From DATAEY01 sp045805565 (GTDB lineage: Bacteria; Actinomycetota; Thermoleophilia; Solirubrobacterales; Solirubrobacteraceae), in assembly GCA_045805565.1 (NCBI GenBank), contig JBJMKZ010000039.1, positions 80,927-144,926 on the forward strand: a stretch of DNA of 64,000 nt, in the 5' to 3' direction. This document shows positions 24,310-35,443 of this stretch, in pieces. A program made the translations under genes and the position numbers. The notes under the pieces were generated by a model, which made no database searches, was not told the origin of the DNA, and saw nothing but the letters and a program-made list of their open reading frames with translations. Positions within the stretch are counted from its first letter, which is position 1, and every line of letters starts with the position of its first letter.

Positions 24310-24699
24310 ATGCGAATCGCGGTCAAGGGACGCAACACCGACGTCAGCGCGCAACTGCGCGAGCACATCCAGAGGCGGTTCCGCCGGATCTCGCGCCAGG
24401 TGTCCGCGCTGGCGGAGCTGGAGGTCGAGCTGCGGCAGGAGCGCAACCCGGCGATTCCCGACTCGCAGGTCGCCGAGGCGACGCTCCACCTCAAGGGCGT
24501 CACGCTGCGCGCGTGCGACGCCTCGCCGGACATGCTGCGCTCGGTCAACCTGTGCGCCGACGACCTCGCGCGGCAGGTCAAGCGCCATCGTGACAAGCGC
24601 CGCAAACGTCGCCCGGCGCGAACCTCCCAGGTGCCCGTGACCGGCACCGAGCTGGGCCCCGGACCGCCCTCCGGCGGCGACGTGCGACCCGCCGCGTGA
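24310..24699 (+). CDS. hpf: ribosome hibernation promoting factor / RaiA family, short form
   Basis: 129 aa with strong AGGAGGA ribosome site. The beta-alpha-beta-beta-beta-alpha domain begins MRIAVKGRNTDVSAQLREHI, followed by LAELEVELRQERNP, ATLHLKGVTLRA and DLARQVKRHRDKRRKR. It would bind the 30S decoding region in stationary phase. The C-terminal dimerisation domain of long HPF (family total usually about 180-230 aa in actinobacteria) is missing; a Pro/Gly/Thr tail follows instead. Located directly before secA as in many Gram-positives. A TACGAT box at about 24247 could be its promoter. Confidence 0.88.
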   Translation: MRIAVKGRNTDVSAQLREHIQRRFRRISRQVSALAELEVELRQERNPAIPDSQVAEATLHLKGVTLRACDASPDMLRSVNLCADDLARQVKRHRDKRRKRRPARTSQVPVTGTELGPGPPSGGDVRPAA

Positions 24700-24737
24700 C
24701 CCCGCCGGGCGCCCGCGGGGCCTGCGAGGGGCGTTGC

Positions 24738-24743
24738 TAGGCT
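24738..24743 (+). promoter_or_regulatory. TAGGCT -10-like box close to secA
   Basis: TAGGCT ends 8 nt before the secA ATG and no ribosome site is visible; candidate leaderless start. Confidence 0.4.
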
Positions 24744-24751
24744 AGGCCCGG

Positions 24752-27658
<2,907 letters not shown>

Positions 27659-27748
27659 CGCCATGACACGCCGGGATTACGTCGACGTGCCACCGCGCAT
27701 AGCCGGCGCCGACGGAAGGACCCAACTCGACTCGGGAGGCCAGACGCC

Positions 27749-28042
27749 ATGGAGACATTCGTGATCCTTCGCCGCAGCGGGTGGAGGTCGCCGGACGAGC
27801 TGCGCGAGGCCGCGGAGCGTTCCACTCGGGCGGGCGAGCAGATGCCCGACGACATCCGCTGGATCCGCTCCTACGTGCTGGAGGAGGACGGCGGATCGGT
27901 GGGCACGGTCTGCATCTACCAGGCCAGCGGCGAGGAGGCGATCCGCCAGCACGCGTCGAAGGCCGACCTCCCCGTCGACGAGGTGATCCGCGTGGCTGAC
28001 ACCGTGCTGGTTCGTCCCGATCCGGAGCCCGCCTCGGCCTGA
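27749..28042 (+). CDS. DUF4242-type small protein
   Basis: 97 aa ferredoxin-like alpha/beta protein. METFVILRRSGWRSPDELRE, IRWIRSYVLEEDGGSVGTVC, IYQASGEEAIRQHASKADLP and EVIRVADTVLVRPD match the DUF4242 (also called nickel-binding-like) family: an N-terminal strand, the W-I-x-S-Y segment and the H-A-x-x-A-x-L-P segment. Function unknown; family members are common in actinobacteria. Ribosome site GGGAGG about 10 nt upstream. Stand-alone between secA and prfB. Confidence 0.7.
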   Translation: METFVILRRSGWRSPDELREAAERSTRAGEQMPDDIRWIRSYVLEEDGGSVGTVCIYQASGEEAIRQHASKADLPVDEVIRVADTVLVRPDPEPASA

Positions 28043-28086
28043 ACGACCCCCCGCGGGGCCCGGCCGGGGTGGCCGACCGCGTGAGC

Positions 28087-28092
28087 TAGCCT
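28087..28092 (+). promoter_or_regulatory. TAGCCT -10-like box close to prfB
   Basis: TAGCCT ends 6 nt before the prfB ATG; a start at the first base of the ATG would be a leaderless mRNA. Confidence 0.4.
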
Positions 28093-28098
28093 GATTCC

Positions 28099-29206
28099 AT
28101 GCCCGCCCAGCCGGCCTCCGAGCCAACGCCCCAGCGCCTCGCGGCGATCCGCGACCAGCTTCAGCTGCTCGCGGACTACCTTTGACCCCGAGGCGCTCGA
28201 GCGACGCGTGGGCGAGCTCGAGGCCCGGATGGGTGAGGCGGGCTTCTGGGACGATCAGGAGCAGGCGGCGCGGATCGGGGCCGAGCACGCCAGGGCGTCC
28301 CGCAAGCTGACCACGTTTCGCGAGCTGGAGCGCGACGTCCAGGACCTCACGGGACTCGTCGAGCTCGTCCAGGAGGACGAGTCGCTGGGGGCCGAGTTGG
28401 CCGAGCAGTTCGGCTCCGTTGAGCGGCGGCTCGCGGAGCTCGAGGAGGAACGTCTGTTCTCGGGGCGCTACGACGCCGGCGACGCGCTGGTCACCGTGAA
28501 CGCGGGGGCCGGCGGCACCGACGCCCAGGACTGGGCGGAGATGGTGCTTCGGATGGAGATGCGCTGGGCCGAGAAGCGGGGCTTTGCCGTCCAGCTGCTC
28601 GAGGTCAGCCCGGGGGAGGAGGCGGGCATCAAGTCGGCCACCTTCCGGGTGTCCGGCGAGAATGCCTACGGGCTGTACTCGGCCGAGAAGGGGGTTCATC
28701 GCCTGGTCCGCCTCTCGCCGTTCGACGCCGCCAGGCGCCGGCAGACGTCGTTCGCGGGTGTCGAGGTCTCGCCGGTGGTGGACGACGCCACCGAGGTCGA
28801 GATCTCCGACGACGACCTCCAGCTCGACACCTACCGGGCCAGTGGCGCCGGCGGCCAGCACGTCAACAAGACCGATTCGGCGGTCAGGATCACCCACCGG
28901 CCGACCGGCATCGTCGTGCAGTGCCAGAACGAGCGCTCGCAGTCCTCGAACAAGGCGACCGCGATGGCGATGCTGCGCTCCAAGCTCCTGGAACGGCGCG
29001 AGCGCGAGCGTCGGGAGGAGATCGCGCGCGAGCGCGGCGACGCCCAGGACGTCAACTTCGGCTCCCAGATCCGCTCCTACGTCCTGCATCCGTACACGTT
29101 GGTCAAGGACCACCGGACCGATCAGGAGGTGGGCGACGCCGATCGTGTCCTCGACGGCGACCTCGACGACCTGGTGCGAGGCTACCTGCTGAAGGCCGCC
29201 CGATGA
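28099..29206 (+). CDS. prfB: peptide chain release factor 2, expressed through a +1 frameshift
   Basis: Recognises UGA and UAA. The gene is in two frames: codons 1-28 from ATG 28099 end in CTT then TGA (28183-28185), and a +1 shift continues from GAC (28184) to 29206, giving about 368 aa, the normal RF2 length. The RF2-specific SPF tripeptide is in VRLSPFDAARR, and the catalytic GGQ in SGAGGQHVNKTDSAVRITH. Without the shift only a 28-residue peptide is made; the common database start at GTG 28208 would miss the N terminus. Its end overlaps the decarboxylase start by ATGA. Confidence 0.93.
28180..28186 (+). other. prfB: programmed +1 frameshift site CTT TGA C in prfB
   Basis: Identical to the classical RF2 autoregulatory slippery heptamer: low RF2 lets the ribosome pause at UGA and slip from CUU to UUU. 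The upstream Shine-Dalgarno-like stimulator seen in E. coli (AGGGGG three bases before CUU) is not evident; the bases there are GCGGACTAC. Confidence 0.85.
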
Positions 29207-30735
29207 GCGCGGCGCGCGACCACGACCCGGCCGCAGCGCCCGCCCGGCCCGTGGTCGCCGCGGCCGCCGAGCAGCAGACCGCCCCGTACCTGGACGCCAT
29301 CACCGCCTACGGCTTCCGCGGCCCGACCCGCTTCCACGTCCCCGGCCACAAGGGCGGCGCAGGGGCCGATCCGGGCCTGCGGCGGGCGATCGGCGACGCG
29401 CTGGCGCTCGACGTCAACCAGGAGATGCCCGGCATCGACGTGGGGCCGTGGCCCACCCCCTACGACCGGGCCGAGCTGCTGGCCGCCGAGGCGTACGGCG
29501 CGCAGCGGACCTGGTTCTTGACCAACGGCGCCACCCAGGGCAACCACGCCCTGTGCCTGGCCCTCGCCGCGTCGGGGACCCGGGTCCTCGTCCAGCGCAA
29601 CTCCCATGCTTCGCTCGTCGACGGCCTGGTCCTCAGCGGCGGGGCTCCCCATTGGATCGCCCCCGAGTACGACGAGCAGCTTGGGATGGCGCATGGGATC
29701 ACCCCCGAGGCGCTGGCCGCGGCGTTCGAGCGGGCGCCCGAGGCGCGCGCGGCGTTCGTCCTCTCCCCGACCTACTACGGGATTGCCGCCGACGTGGAGG
29801 GCTGTGCGCGCGTCGCCCGCGCGGCGGGCGTCGCGCTGGTGGTGGACGAGGCGTGGGGACCGCACTTCGGTTTCCATCCCGACCTGCCGCCGTCCGCCCT
29901 GGCCCAGGGCGCCGACCTGGTCCTGAGCTCCACGCACAAGACCGTCGGCTCGCTCACCCAGTCCGCCATGCTGCACGTGGCGCCGGGGGGGAGGGTGGAC
30001 GTGGATCGGCTGTCCCGCGCCGTCCGGCTGGTGCGCTCCACCAGCGTCAACTCGCTGCTGCTCGGGTCGCTCGACGCCGCGCGCCGGCAGCTGGCCGTGC
30101 ACGGCGAAGCCCTGCTGGAGCGCACCCTGAGCGCCGCCGCACACGCGCGCGCCGCCATCGCCGAGGTCCCCGGCTGCTGTTTGGTGGGCGAGGAGATGGT
30201 GGGCCGTCCCGGAGTTGCGGGCTGGGATCCCATGCGCATCACCGTCGACGTGCGCCGGACGGGCGCCAGCGGGTTCGAGGTGGCCGACGCGCTGCGCACG
30301 CTCTACGACGTCCACGTCGAGCTGGCCACCCATGCGACGCTGGTCCTGGTGCTCGGGATCGGGCAGCCGGTGGAGGCGCTCGACCGCTTCGTGCACGATC
30401 TCGCCGAGGTGGTTCGGCGCGTGTCACGTCCCGGCAGCGCCAGCGCGGTCACCCGCCCCAGCGCCGCGTTCGACACCGAGCCCGTGGTGCCGCCGCGGGA
30501 CGCCTTCCTGGGGCCATCGGAGCCGGTCGCGGTGCAGGAGGCGGTGGGTCGCGTGTCCAGCGAGTCGATCGCCGGCTATCCGCCGGGCATCCCCGCGCTG
30601 CTCCCGGGTGAGCGCATCACCGCCGAGGTCGTCTCCTACCTGCGCGAGCTCCGCGCCGCCGGGGCGCGGCTGCACGGCGCCAGCGATCCGAGCTTCCACA
30701 CGGTTCATGTGATGGTGGATGGCGAGGGCGCCTAG
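29203..30735 (+). CDS. Orn/Lys/Arg decarboxylase family (fold type I PLP enzyme)
   Basis: 510 aa. The N-terminal RFHVPGHKGGAGADPGLRRA and LDVNQEMPGIDV, TNGATQGNHALCLAL (PLP phosphate loop), VVDEAWGPHFGFHP (PLP Asp) and the Schiff-base lysine in SSTHKTVGSLTQSAM are clear. This is the compact SpeA/Cad-like group found in Firmicutes and actinobacteria; substrate could be arginine, lysine or ornithine for polyamine synthesis. The C-terminal domain carries YPPGIPALLPGERI. It starts at ATGA with prfB and its end overlaps nadC by 17 nt, so it belongs to a translationally coupled group. Confidence 0.88.
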   Translation: MSAARDHDPAAAPARPVVAAAAEQQTAPYLDAITAYGFRGPTRFHVPGHKGGAGADPGLRRAIGDALALDVNQEMPGIDVGPWPTPYDRAELLAAEAYGAQRTWFLTNGATQGNHALCLALAASGTRVLVQRNSHASLVDGLVLSGGAPHWIAPEYDEQLGMAHGITPEALAAAFERAPEARAAFVLSPTYYGIAADVEGCARVARAAGVALVVDEAWGPHFGFHPDLPPSALAQGADLVLSSTHKTVGSLTQSAMLHVAPGGRVDVDRLSRAVRLVRSTSVNSLLLGSLDAARRQLAVHGEALLERTLSAAAHARAAIAEVPGCCLVGEEMVGRPGVAGWDPMRITVDVRRTGASGFEVADALRTLYDVHVELATHATLVLVLGIGQPVEALDRFVHDLAEVVRRVSRPGSASAVTRPSAAFDTEPVVPPRDAFLGPSEPVAVQEAVGRVSSESIAGYPPGIPALLPGERITAEVVSYLRELRAAGARLHGASDPSFHTVHVMVDGEGA

Positions 30736-31579
30736 CCGGGGCGCGTCGGCGCCCGAGCCCCTGGCCGACACCGTGGCCCGGGCGCTGGCCGAGGACATCG
30801 GTCCGGGCGACGTCACGACCCGGGCCACGGTTCCCGACGCGGCCCGGGCCGAGGCGACGATCGAGCAGAAGGCGCCGGGCGTCGTCTACGGGCTCGAGAT
30901 CGTCGAGCTGGTCTTCAGGCACCTGGATCCCGAGATCCAGCTCGAGCCGCGGGCGCCGGAGGGATGCTGGCGTGACGCCGGAGAGGTCCTCGCGGCGCGC
31001 GGTCGCGCCGGCGCCCTGCTGGGCGCCGAGCGCACGGCGCTCAACTTCCTGGGCCACCTGTCGGGCATCGCCACGCTGACGGCGCGATGCGTGCGCGCGG
31101 TGGAGGGCACGGGGGTGGGCATCCTCGACACCCGCAAGACGACTCCCGGGCTGCGCCTCCTGGAGAAGGCGGCGGTACGGGCGGGGGGCGGGACCAACCA
31201 CCGGGCGGGGCTGTACGACGCGATCCTCATCAAGGACAACCACGTGGCGCTGGCAGGCGGCGTCGGGGAGGCGGTTCGCCGGGCGCGCGACGCCGCGCCG
31301 GAGCTCGAGCCGGAGGTCGAATGCCGCTCGAGCGCCGACATCGACGAGGCGCTCGCGGCCGGCGCGGCGCGGATACTGCTCGACAACATGACCCCGGCCC
31401 GGCTGCGGACGGCGGTCGAGCAGGTGGGGGGTCGGGCGACGCTGGAGGCCAGCGGAGGCATGACGCTCGAGACGCTTCGGGAATACGCGCTCACCGGCGT
31501 ACAATTCATCTCGGTCGGCGCGCTGACCCATTCGGCGCCGGCGCTCGACCTGTCCCTCACCCTCCACCCTCTCCGATGA
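30719..31579 (+). CDS. nadC: nicotinate-nucleotide pyrophosphorylase (quinolinate phosphoribosyltransferase)
   Basis: 286 aa. Converts quinolinate and PRPP to nicotinate mononucleotide. Signatures: ALAEDIGPGDVTTRA, ERTALNFLGHLSGIATLTA, DTRKTTPGLRLLEKAAVRAGGGTNHR (shown here in pieces), ILIKDNHV, VECRSSADIDEAL, ARILLDNM and LEASGGMTLETLREYALTGV. It overlaps the preceding decarboxylase by 17 nt and nadA by ATGA, so expression is coupled. L-aspartate oxidase (nadB), normally with these genes, is absent from the window. Confidence 0.95.
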   Translation: MARAPSRGASAPEPLADTVARALAEDIGPGDVTTRATVPDAARAEATIEQKAPGVVYGLEIVELVFRHLDPEIQLEPRAPEGCWRDAGEVLAARGRAGALLGAERTALNFLGHLSGIATLTARCVRAVEGTGVGILDTRKTTPGLRLLEKAAVRAGGGTNHRAGLYDAILIKDNHVALAGGVGEAVRRARDAAPELEPEVECRSSADIDEALAAGAARILLDNMTPARLRTAVEQVGGRATLEASGGMTLETLREYALTGVQFISVGALTHSAPALDLSLTLHPLR

Positions 31580-32586
31580 ACCTTCCCGTCATCCAGCCGG
31601 GCGCATCCGGCACTCCCCTCGAGCTCGAGGACATCGGGAGCCTCCAGGAGGAGGTCCGGGCGCTCAAGCACGAGCGCGACGCGGTGGTCCTGGCGCACAA
31701 CTACCAGGTGCCAGAGGTGCAGGACGTGGCCGACTACGTCGGTGACTCGCTGGGGCTGTCCCGGCAGGCCGCCGCGGCCCGCCAGTCGACGATCGTCTTC
31801 TGCGGCGTCCACTTCATGGCCGAGACGGCGTCGATCCTGTCGCCCGACAAGACGGTGCTGATCCCGGACCTGGACGCGGGCTGCTCGCTGGCGGACTCGA
31901 TCACCCCCGAGGAGGTGCGGGACTGGAAGGCCCAGCATCCCGGCGCGATCGTCGTGATGTACGTCAACACCTCCGCGGCGGTGAAGGCGCAGACCGATTA
32001 CTGCGTGACCTCCTCCAACGCCGTGGCGGTGGTCGAGCACATCTACCGAGAGCACGGGCCGGAGGCCGAGATCCTCTTCGGCCCCGACATGTTCCTCGGC
32101 GCGTTCGTCGAGCACCGGACCGGCAGGCGCATGCACGTCTGGTCCGGCGAATGCCACGTCCACGCGGGCATCCGGCCGAACGACATCGCCGCAGTCCGCG
32201 AGCGCCACCCCGCCGCCGACTTCCTGATCCATCCCGAATGCGGCTGCTCGACTAGCGTGATGGAGTACGTGGCGGCCGGCGACGTCTGCGCCGACGGAGT
32301 CCACATGCTGTCGACCGGCGGAATGCTGGACTACGCCCGCCACGCCCGGCCGGGAGGCACCGCGATCGTGGCCACCGAGACCGGGATGCTGCATCCGCTT
32401 CGTCAGGCGGCGCCCGACACCGAGTTCATCGCCGCCAACGAGCGCGCGAGCTGCCGCTACATGAAGATGATCACCCTCACCAAGCTTCGCGACTCGCTGC
32501 GCCAAGGGGTACACGAGGTGCGGGTGCCGCCCGACGTCGCCGAGCGGGCGCGCCTCCCGATCGAGCGAATGGTGGCGATCTCCTAG
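31576..32586 (+). CDS. nadA: quinolinate synthase, [4Fe-4S]
   Basis: 336 aa. Condenses iminoaspartate with dihydroxyacetone phosphate. Three cysteines for the iron-sulfur cluster are visible in IVFCGVHFMAET, HPECGCS and NERASCRYMKMITL. Other motifs: VVLAHNYQVPEVQDVADYVG, DAGCSLADSI, FGPDMFLGAFVE, CHVHAGI. The ATG overlaps the nadC stop. Gene order nadC-nadA, no nadB nearby, so aspartate oxidase or dehydrogenase must be supplied elsewhere. Confidence 0.95.
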   Translation: MNLPVIQPGASGTPLELEDIGSLQEEVRALKHERDAVVLAHNYQVPEVQDVADYVGDSLGLSRQAAAARQSTIVFCGVHFMAETASILSPDKTVLIPDLDAGCSLADSITPEEVRDWKAQHPGAIVVMYVNTSAAVKAQTDYCVTSSNAVAVVEHIYREHGPEAEILFGPDMFLGAFVEHRTGRRMHVWSGECHVHAGIRPNDIAAVRERHPAADFLIHPECGCSTSVMEYVAAGDVCADGVHMLSTGGMLDYARHARPGGTAIVATETGMLHPLRQAAPDTEFIAANERASCRYMKMITLTKLRDSLRQGVHEVRVPPDVAERARLPIERMVAIS

Positions 32587-32628
32587 CTAGGAGGCGGGGC
32601 GGCGCCGCGCAGCCCCTGCAGGCGACGG

Positions 32629-32646
32629 GGCCGGCGTGCGCCGGCC
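32629..32646. terminator. bidirectional hairpin between nadA and the sigma gene
   Basis: GGCCGGCG-TG-CGCCGGCC, 8-bp perfect palindromic stem between convergent genes; no T tract. Confidence 0.5.
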
Positions 32647-32656
32647 TGTCCAGGCG

Positions 32657-33946
32657 TCAGTCGCCGGACTTCTTGTCGCCGGAGCCGCCGTCTTGGTTGG
32701 ACCCGCTGCGGTCGCTCCCGGAGTCGGACTTGTCGCCGCGCGAATCGCCGCCGTCCGAACCGGAGCCGCTGTGGTCTGCGTCGCCGTCGGAGCCGCTCGA
32801 TCCGGAGTCGCCGTGATCGCCGTCGCCGTCGCCATCCCCGGAGCCGCTGGTCTCCGATCCCGGCCCGCTGTTGTCGCCCTCGCGATCGCCCTCTTCGCCG
32901 CTGCCGTCGCGGGTGTCGCTGCCGGAGGTCTCGGTCCCTGCGCCGTCGCTCTCACCGGTGAGGCTGGCGGCAATCGGACCGACGCTGCCAGGCCCGCGAT
33001 TGACCCGACCTCGACCGTCATCGCCAGATCCGCCGGCCGTCCCTGACTCCAGCATGGCCTTGTGGGTGATGCGAGCCAGGGACCGGCCGGTCGCCGCCCG
33101 GCCGTGCGCCCGACTGTGCAGCGAGACCTGGCCGACGTGGGACCGGACGCGGCTGACGTGAGCGGCCCGGGGACGATCCGCCGCGGAGTCGCCCGCGGCG
33201 GTGGAGGGATGGTCGAGGCGGGTTCCCGCCTCGACCGCGAGCACGCCCGCCACCACCGCCACCGTGCCGGTCTTGATCAGCACCCCCGCCCCGCCGGCGG
33301 CCCCCCCGCCCGCCGCGAGCTCGCTGATCCTGGCGGTGACGGGCGCGTCCCCGCCGCCCAGGGAGGCGGCCCAGCTGATCACCGGAGTCGGGGTGAGGGC
33401 CGTCGCCGCCGACCGCAGCGCCATGCGAGCACGGTGTATGAGCTGGCGAACCGCCCCTTCGCTGATCTGCAGCTCGCGGGCGATTTCGGCGCGGCTCTGG
33501 CCCTCGACCACCGTGCGCAGCAGGGCCTCGCGCTGGTTGGCGGGCAGCGCGGCGACACCGGCCAGCGTCTCGCGCATGACCGCCCGGCGCTCGAGCTCGG
33601 CCTCCGGAGCCGGAGCGAGCCGCAGTGCCTCGCTGAGCTCGCTGTAGTCGTAACCGGCACGCTTGGCGGCGTCGATCGCCGCGTTGCGCGTGATCCGGTA
33701 CAGCCAGGCGCGCAGGTCGACCACCGGGGTGCCCCCCCGGATCGTCGACCAGGCGCTGACAAACGCCTGCTGGACCGCGTCCTCGGCGCGCGCCTCGGGC
33801 AGGTATCGCCGGCAGTAGCGCATCATCGGCCGGCGATAGCGCTCCACGATCGCCTCGAAGGCGCGCTCGTAGCCCTGCCGCGTCAGCGCCAGCAGCCGCT
33901 CGTCGGACTGCGTGCGCAGCAGGGTGGCCGAGACTATGGGGGTCAT
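32657..33946 (-). CDS. ECF-type RNA polymerase sigma factor with membrane segment and Ser/Gly/Asp-rich C-terminal tail
   Basis: 429 aa. Sigma region 2 at about residues 25-95 (PMMRYCRRYLPEARAEDAVQ, RAWLYRITRNAAIDAAKRAG) and region 4 at 132-185 (LPANQREALLRTVVEGQSRA, ISEGAVRQLIHRARMALRSA) are ordinary. Then comes a hydrophobic Gly/Ala/Val stretch near residues 216-240 (GVLIKTGTVAVVAGVLAVEA), a His/Arg/Ala-rich stretch, and a last ~95 residues of Ser, Gly and Asp. The factor might be tethered to the membrane with its tail outside, in place of a separate anti-sigma factor. A four-codon ORF (MQKA, from 33957) ends by overlapping this start. Confidence 0.85.
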   Translation of the reverse strand: MTPIVSATLLRTQSDERLLALTRQGYERAFEAIVERYRRPMMRYCRRYLPEARAEDAVQQAFVSAWSTIRGGTPVVDLRAWLYRITRNAAIDAAKRAGYDYSELSEALRLAPAPEAELERRAVMRETLAGVAALPANQREALLRTVVEGQSRAEIARELQISEGAVRQLIHRARMALRSAATALTPTPVISWAASLGGGDAPVTARISELAAGGGAAGGAGVLIKTGTVAVVAGVLAVEAGTRLDHPSTAAGDSAADRPRAAHVSRVRSHVGQVSLHSRAHGRAATGRSLARITHKAMLESGTAGGSGDDGRGRVNRGPGSVGPIAASLTGESDGAGTETSGSDTRDGSGEEGDREGDNSGPGSETSGSGDGDGDGDHGDSGSSGSDGDADHSGSGSDGGDSRGDKSDSGSDRSGSNQDGGSGDKKSGD

Positions 33947-34074
33947 GCCTTCTGCATGGAATGCGTCCGGTTGCGGCTCAGCCGGTCTGGCGCCACGAGG
34001 CGCTACCCCTAAGACGAGGGTACCCCCGTAAGGTCACGAGAACCGGATTCGAGCGTGTGGAGACTTAGACGGCC

Positions 34075-35349
34075 TCAGCCGTCGAACTCTTCCGGCTCAT
34101 GGGGCCCCACGCAGGCGACGGCCAGCTCGGGCGAGATCCCGCGGGCGATCTCGGCGACCTCCTCGAAGCTGACCGAGTCGAGCGCGGCGATCGCCGCGTC
34201 GGGGTCTATGTCCTCGCCGTGGACGATCGCCTGGTTGGCGGCGTAGCGGGCGACGGCGTTGGCATTCTCGAAGGCGAGCACCAAGCGGCCGGCGGCGTAG
34301 GCTCGCGCTCGGTCGACCTCGGCCCGGGTCGGACCGTCGCGACGCAGCTCATCGACGATCTCGCCCATTCGCGCGAACGCCTCGACGCACTTGCCGGAAT
34401 CCAGACCGGCCGAGAGCTGGAGGATCGGGACGTCGGCGAACGAGTGGTCGATCGAGTACACCGAGTACGCCAACCCACGCTTCTCGCGGATCTCGTCGAA
34501 CAGCCGCGAGCCCATCGAGCCGCCCAGGAGGGTCGAGTAGATGGCCAGGGCCGCCCGGGCCGGGCGGTCGGAGACGTCGATCGACGGGCGGTACGAGAGC
34601 CGAAGATGGGACTGCTTGGAGTCTCGCTGCTCGACCAGCCGGCGGGGGGCGAAGGACGGCGCTGGGTCATAGCCCCCGGGCGCCGGCAGATCGGGAAAGC
34701 GGCCGAACAGCTCGGCCAGCGCGCCGTTGCCCGCGGCCGCCGGCGATTCCCCGGGCAGCGACTCGAGGTTTCCCACGATGAACGCGCCACCCCGCCGGCC
34801 GGACCAGCGTCGCTGGCGGAAGGCGATGATCGCCTCGCGCGGGAACGTGCGCAGGTGCTCCTCGATGCCCAGCACCGGGCGGCCGAGAGGATGCTCGCCG
34901 AACGCGGCCGAGTCGATGAGGTGCTCGGCCCGGGTCGCCGGCTGATCGTTGGCGCGTGCGATCTCCTGGATCACCACTCCCCGCTCGCGGTCGAGCTCGT
35001 CGGCGTCCAGGTGCGGCCGGGCCACGAAGTCCGTGAGCAGATCGATCGCCTCCATCGCCGCCTGCGCCCGGGCGGTGATGTGGAACGCCACCAGGTCGTG
35101 GCTGGTGTACGCGTTGAGCTGGGCCCCCAGCCGCTCGGCCGTCTCGTTGACGTCCCGGTAGGTGGGGTACTTCTCGCCGCCCTTGAACACGAGGTGCTCG
35201 AGGAAGTGCGCCATCCCGTTCTCCTCCGGACGCTCCGTCCGGGCGCCGGCGTCGAACGCCGCCAGCACGGTCACCACCCGCGTGCCGGGCAGGGGCACGC
35301 GGTGGACCGGGAGGCCGTTCTCGAGCTGCTCGGTGACGATCGAGGCCAT
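34075..35349 (-). CDS. M16 family zinc peptidase (processing-peptidase-like)
   Basis: 424 aa. The inverted zinc motif HFLEH is at about residue 47 (ENGMAHFLEHLVFKGG), with the distal Glu in RGVVIQEIARAND. The second domain has LLGGSMGSRLFDEIREKRGL, the R/Y substrate-binding loop of active M16 subunits. Similar to bacterial PqqL/YmxG and mitochondrial-processing-peptidase beta proteins that degrade signal or other peptides. TAGGAG ribosome site upstream of ATG 35349; a longer in-frame reading upstream is not supported. Divergent from ftsE. Confidence 0.92.
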   Translation of the reverse strand: MASIVTEQLENGLPVHRVPLPGTRVVTVLAAFDAGARTERPEENGMAHFLEHLVFKGGEKYPTYRDVNETAERLGAQLNAYTSHDLVAFHITARAQAAMEAIDLLTDFVARPHLDADELDRERGVVIQEIARANDQPATRAEHLIDSAAFGEHPLGRPVLGIEEHLRTFPREAIIAFRQRRWSGRRGGAFIVGNLESLPGESPAAAGNGALAELFGRFPDLPAPGGYDPAPSFAPRRLVEQRDSKQSHLRLSYRPSIDVSDRPARAALAIYSTLLGGSMGSRLFDEIREKRGLAYSVYSIDHSFADVPILQLSAGLDSGKCVEAFARMGEIVDELRRDGPTRAEVDRARAYAAGRLVLAFENANAVARYAANQAIVHGEDIDPDAAIAALDSVSFEEVAEIARGISPELAVACVGPHEPEEFDG

Positions 35350-35427
35350 GCCTGCTCCTACGGTAGCGCGAGATGCACGAACGCTTGCAGCACCCCTCGA
35401 GCGCGGGCCATACGCGGTCGGGCACGC

Positions 35428-35433
35428 TACCCT
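35428..35433 (+). promoter_or_regulatory. TACCCT -10-like box close to ftsE
   Basis: TACCCT ends 10 nt before the ftsE ATG with no ribosome site in between; candidate leaderless promoter. Confidence 0.35.
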
Positions 35434-35443
35434 GCGCCCCCGC

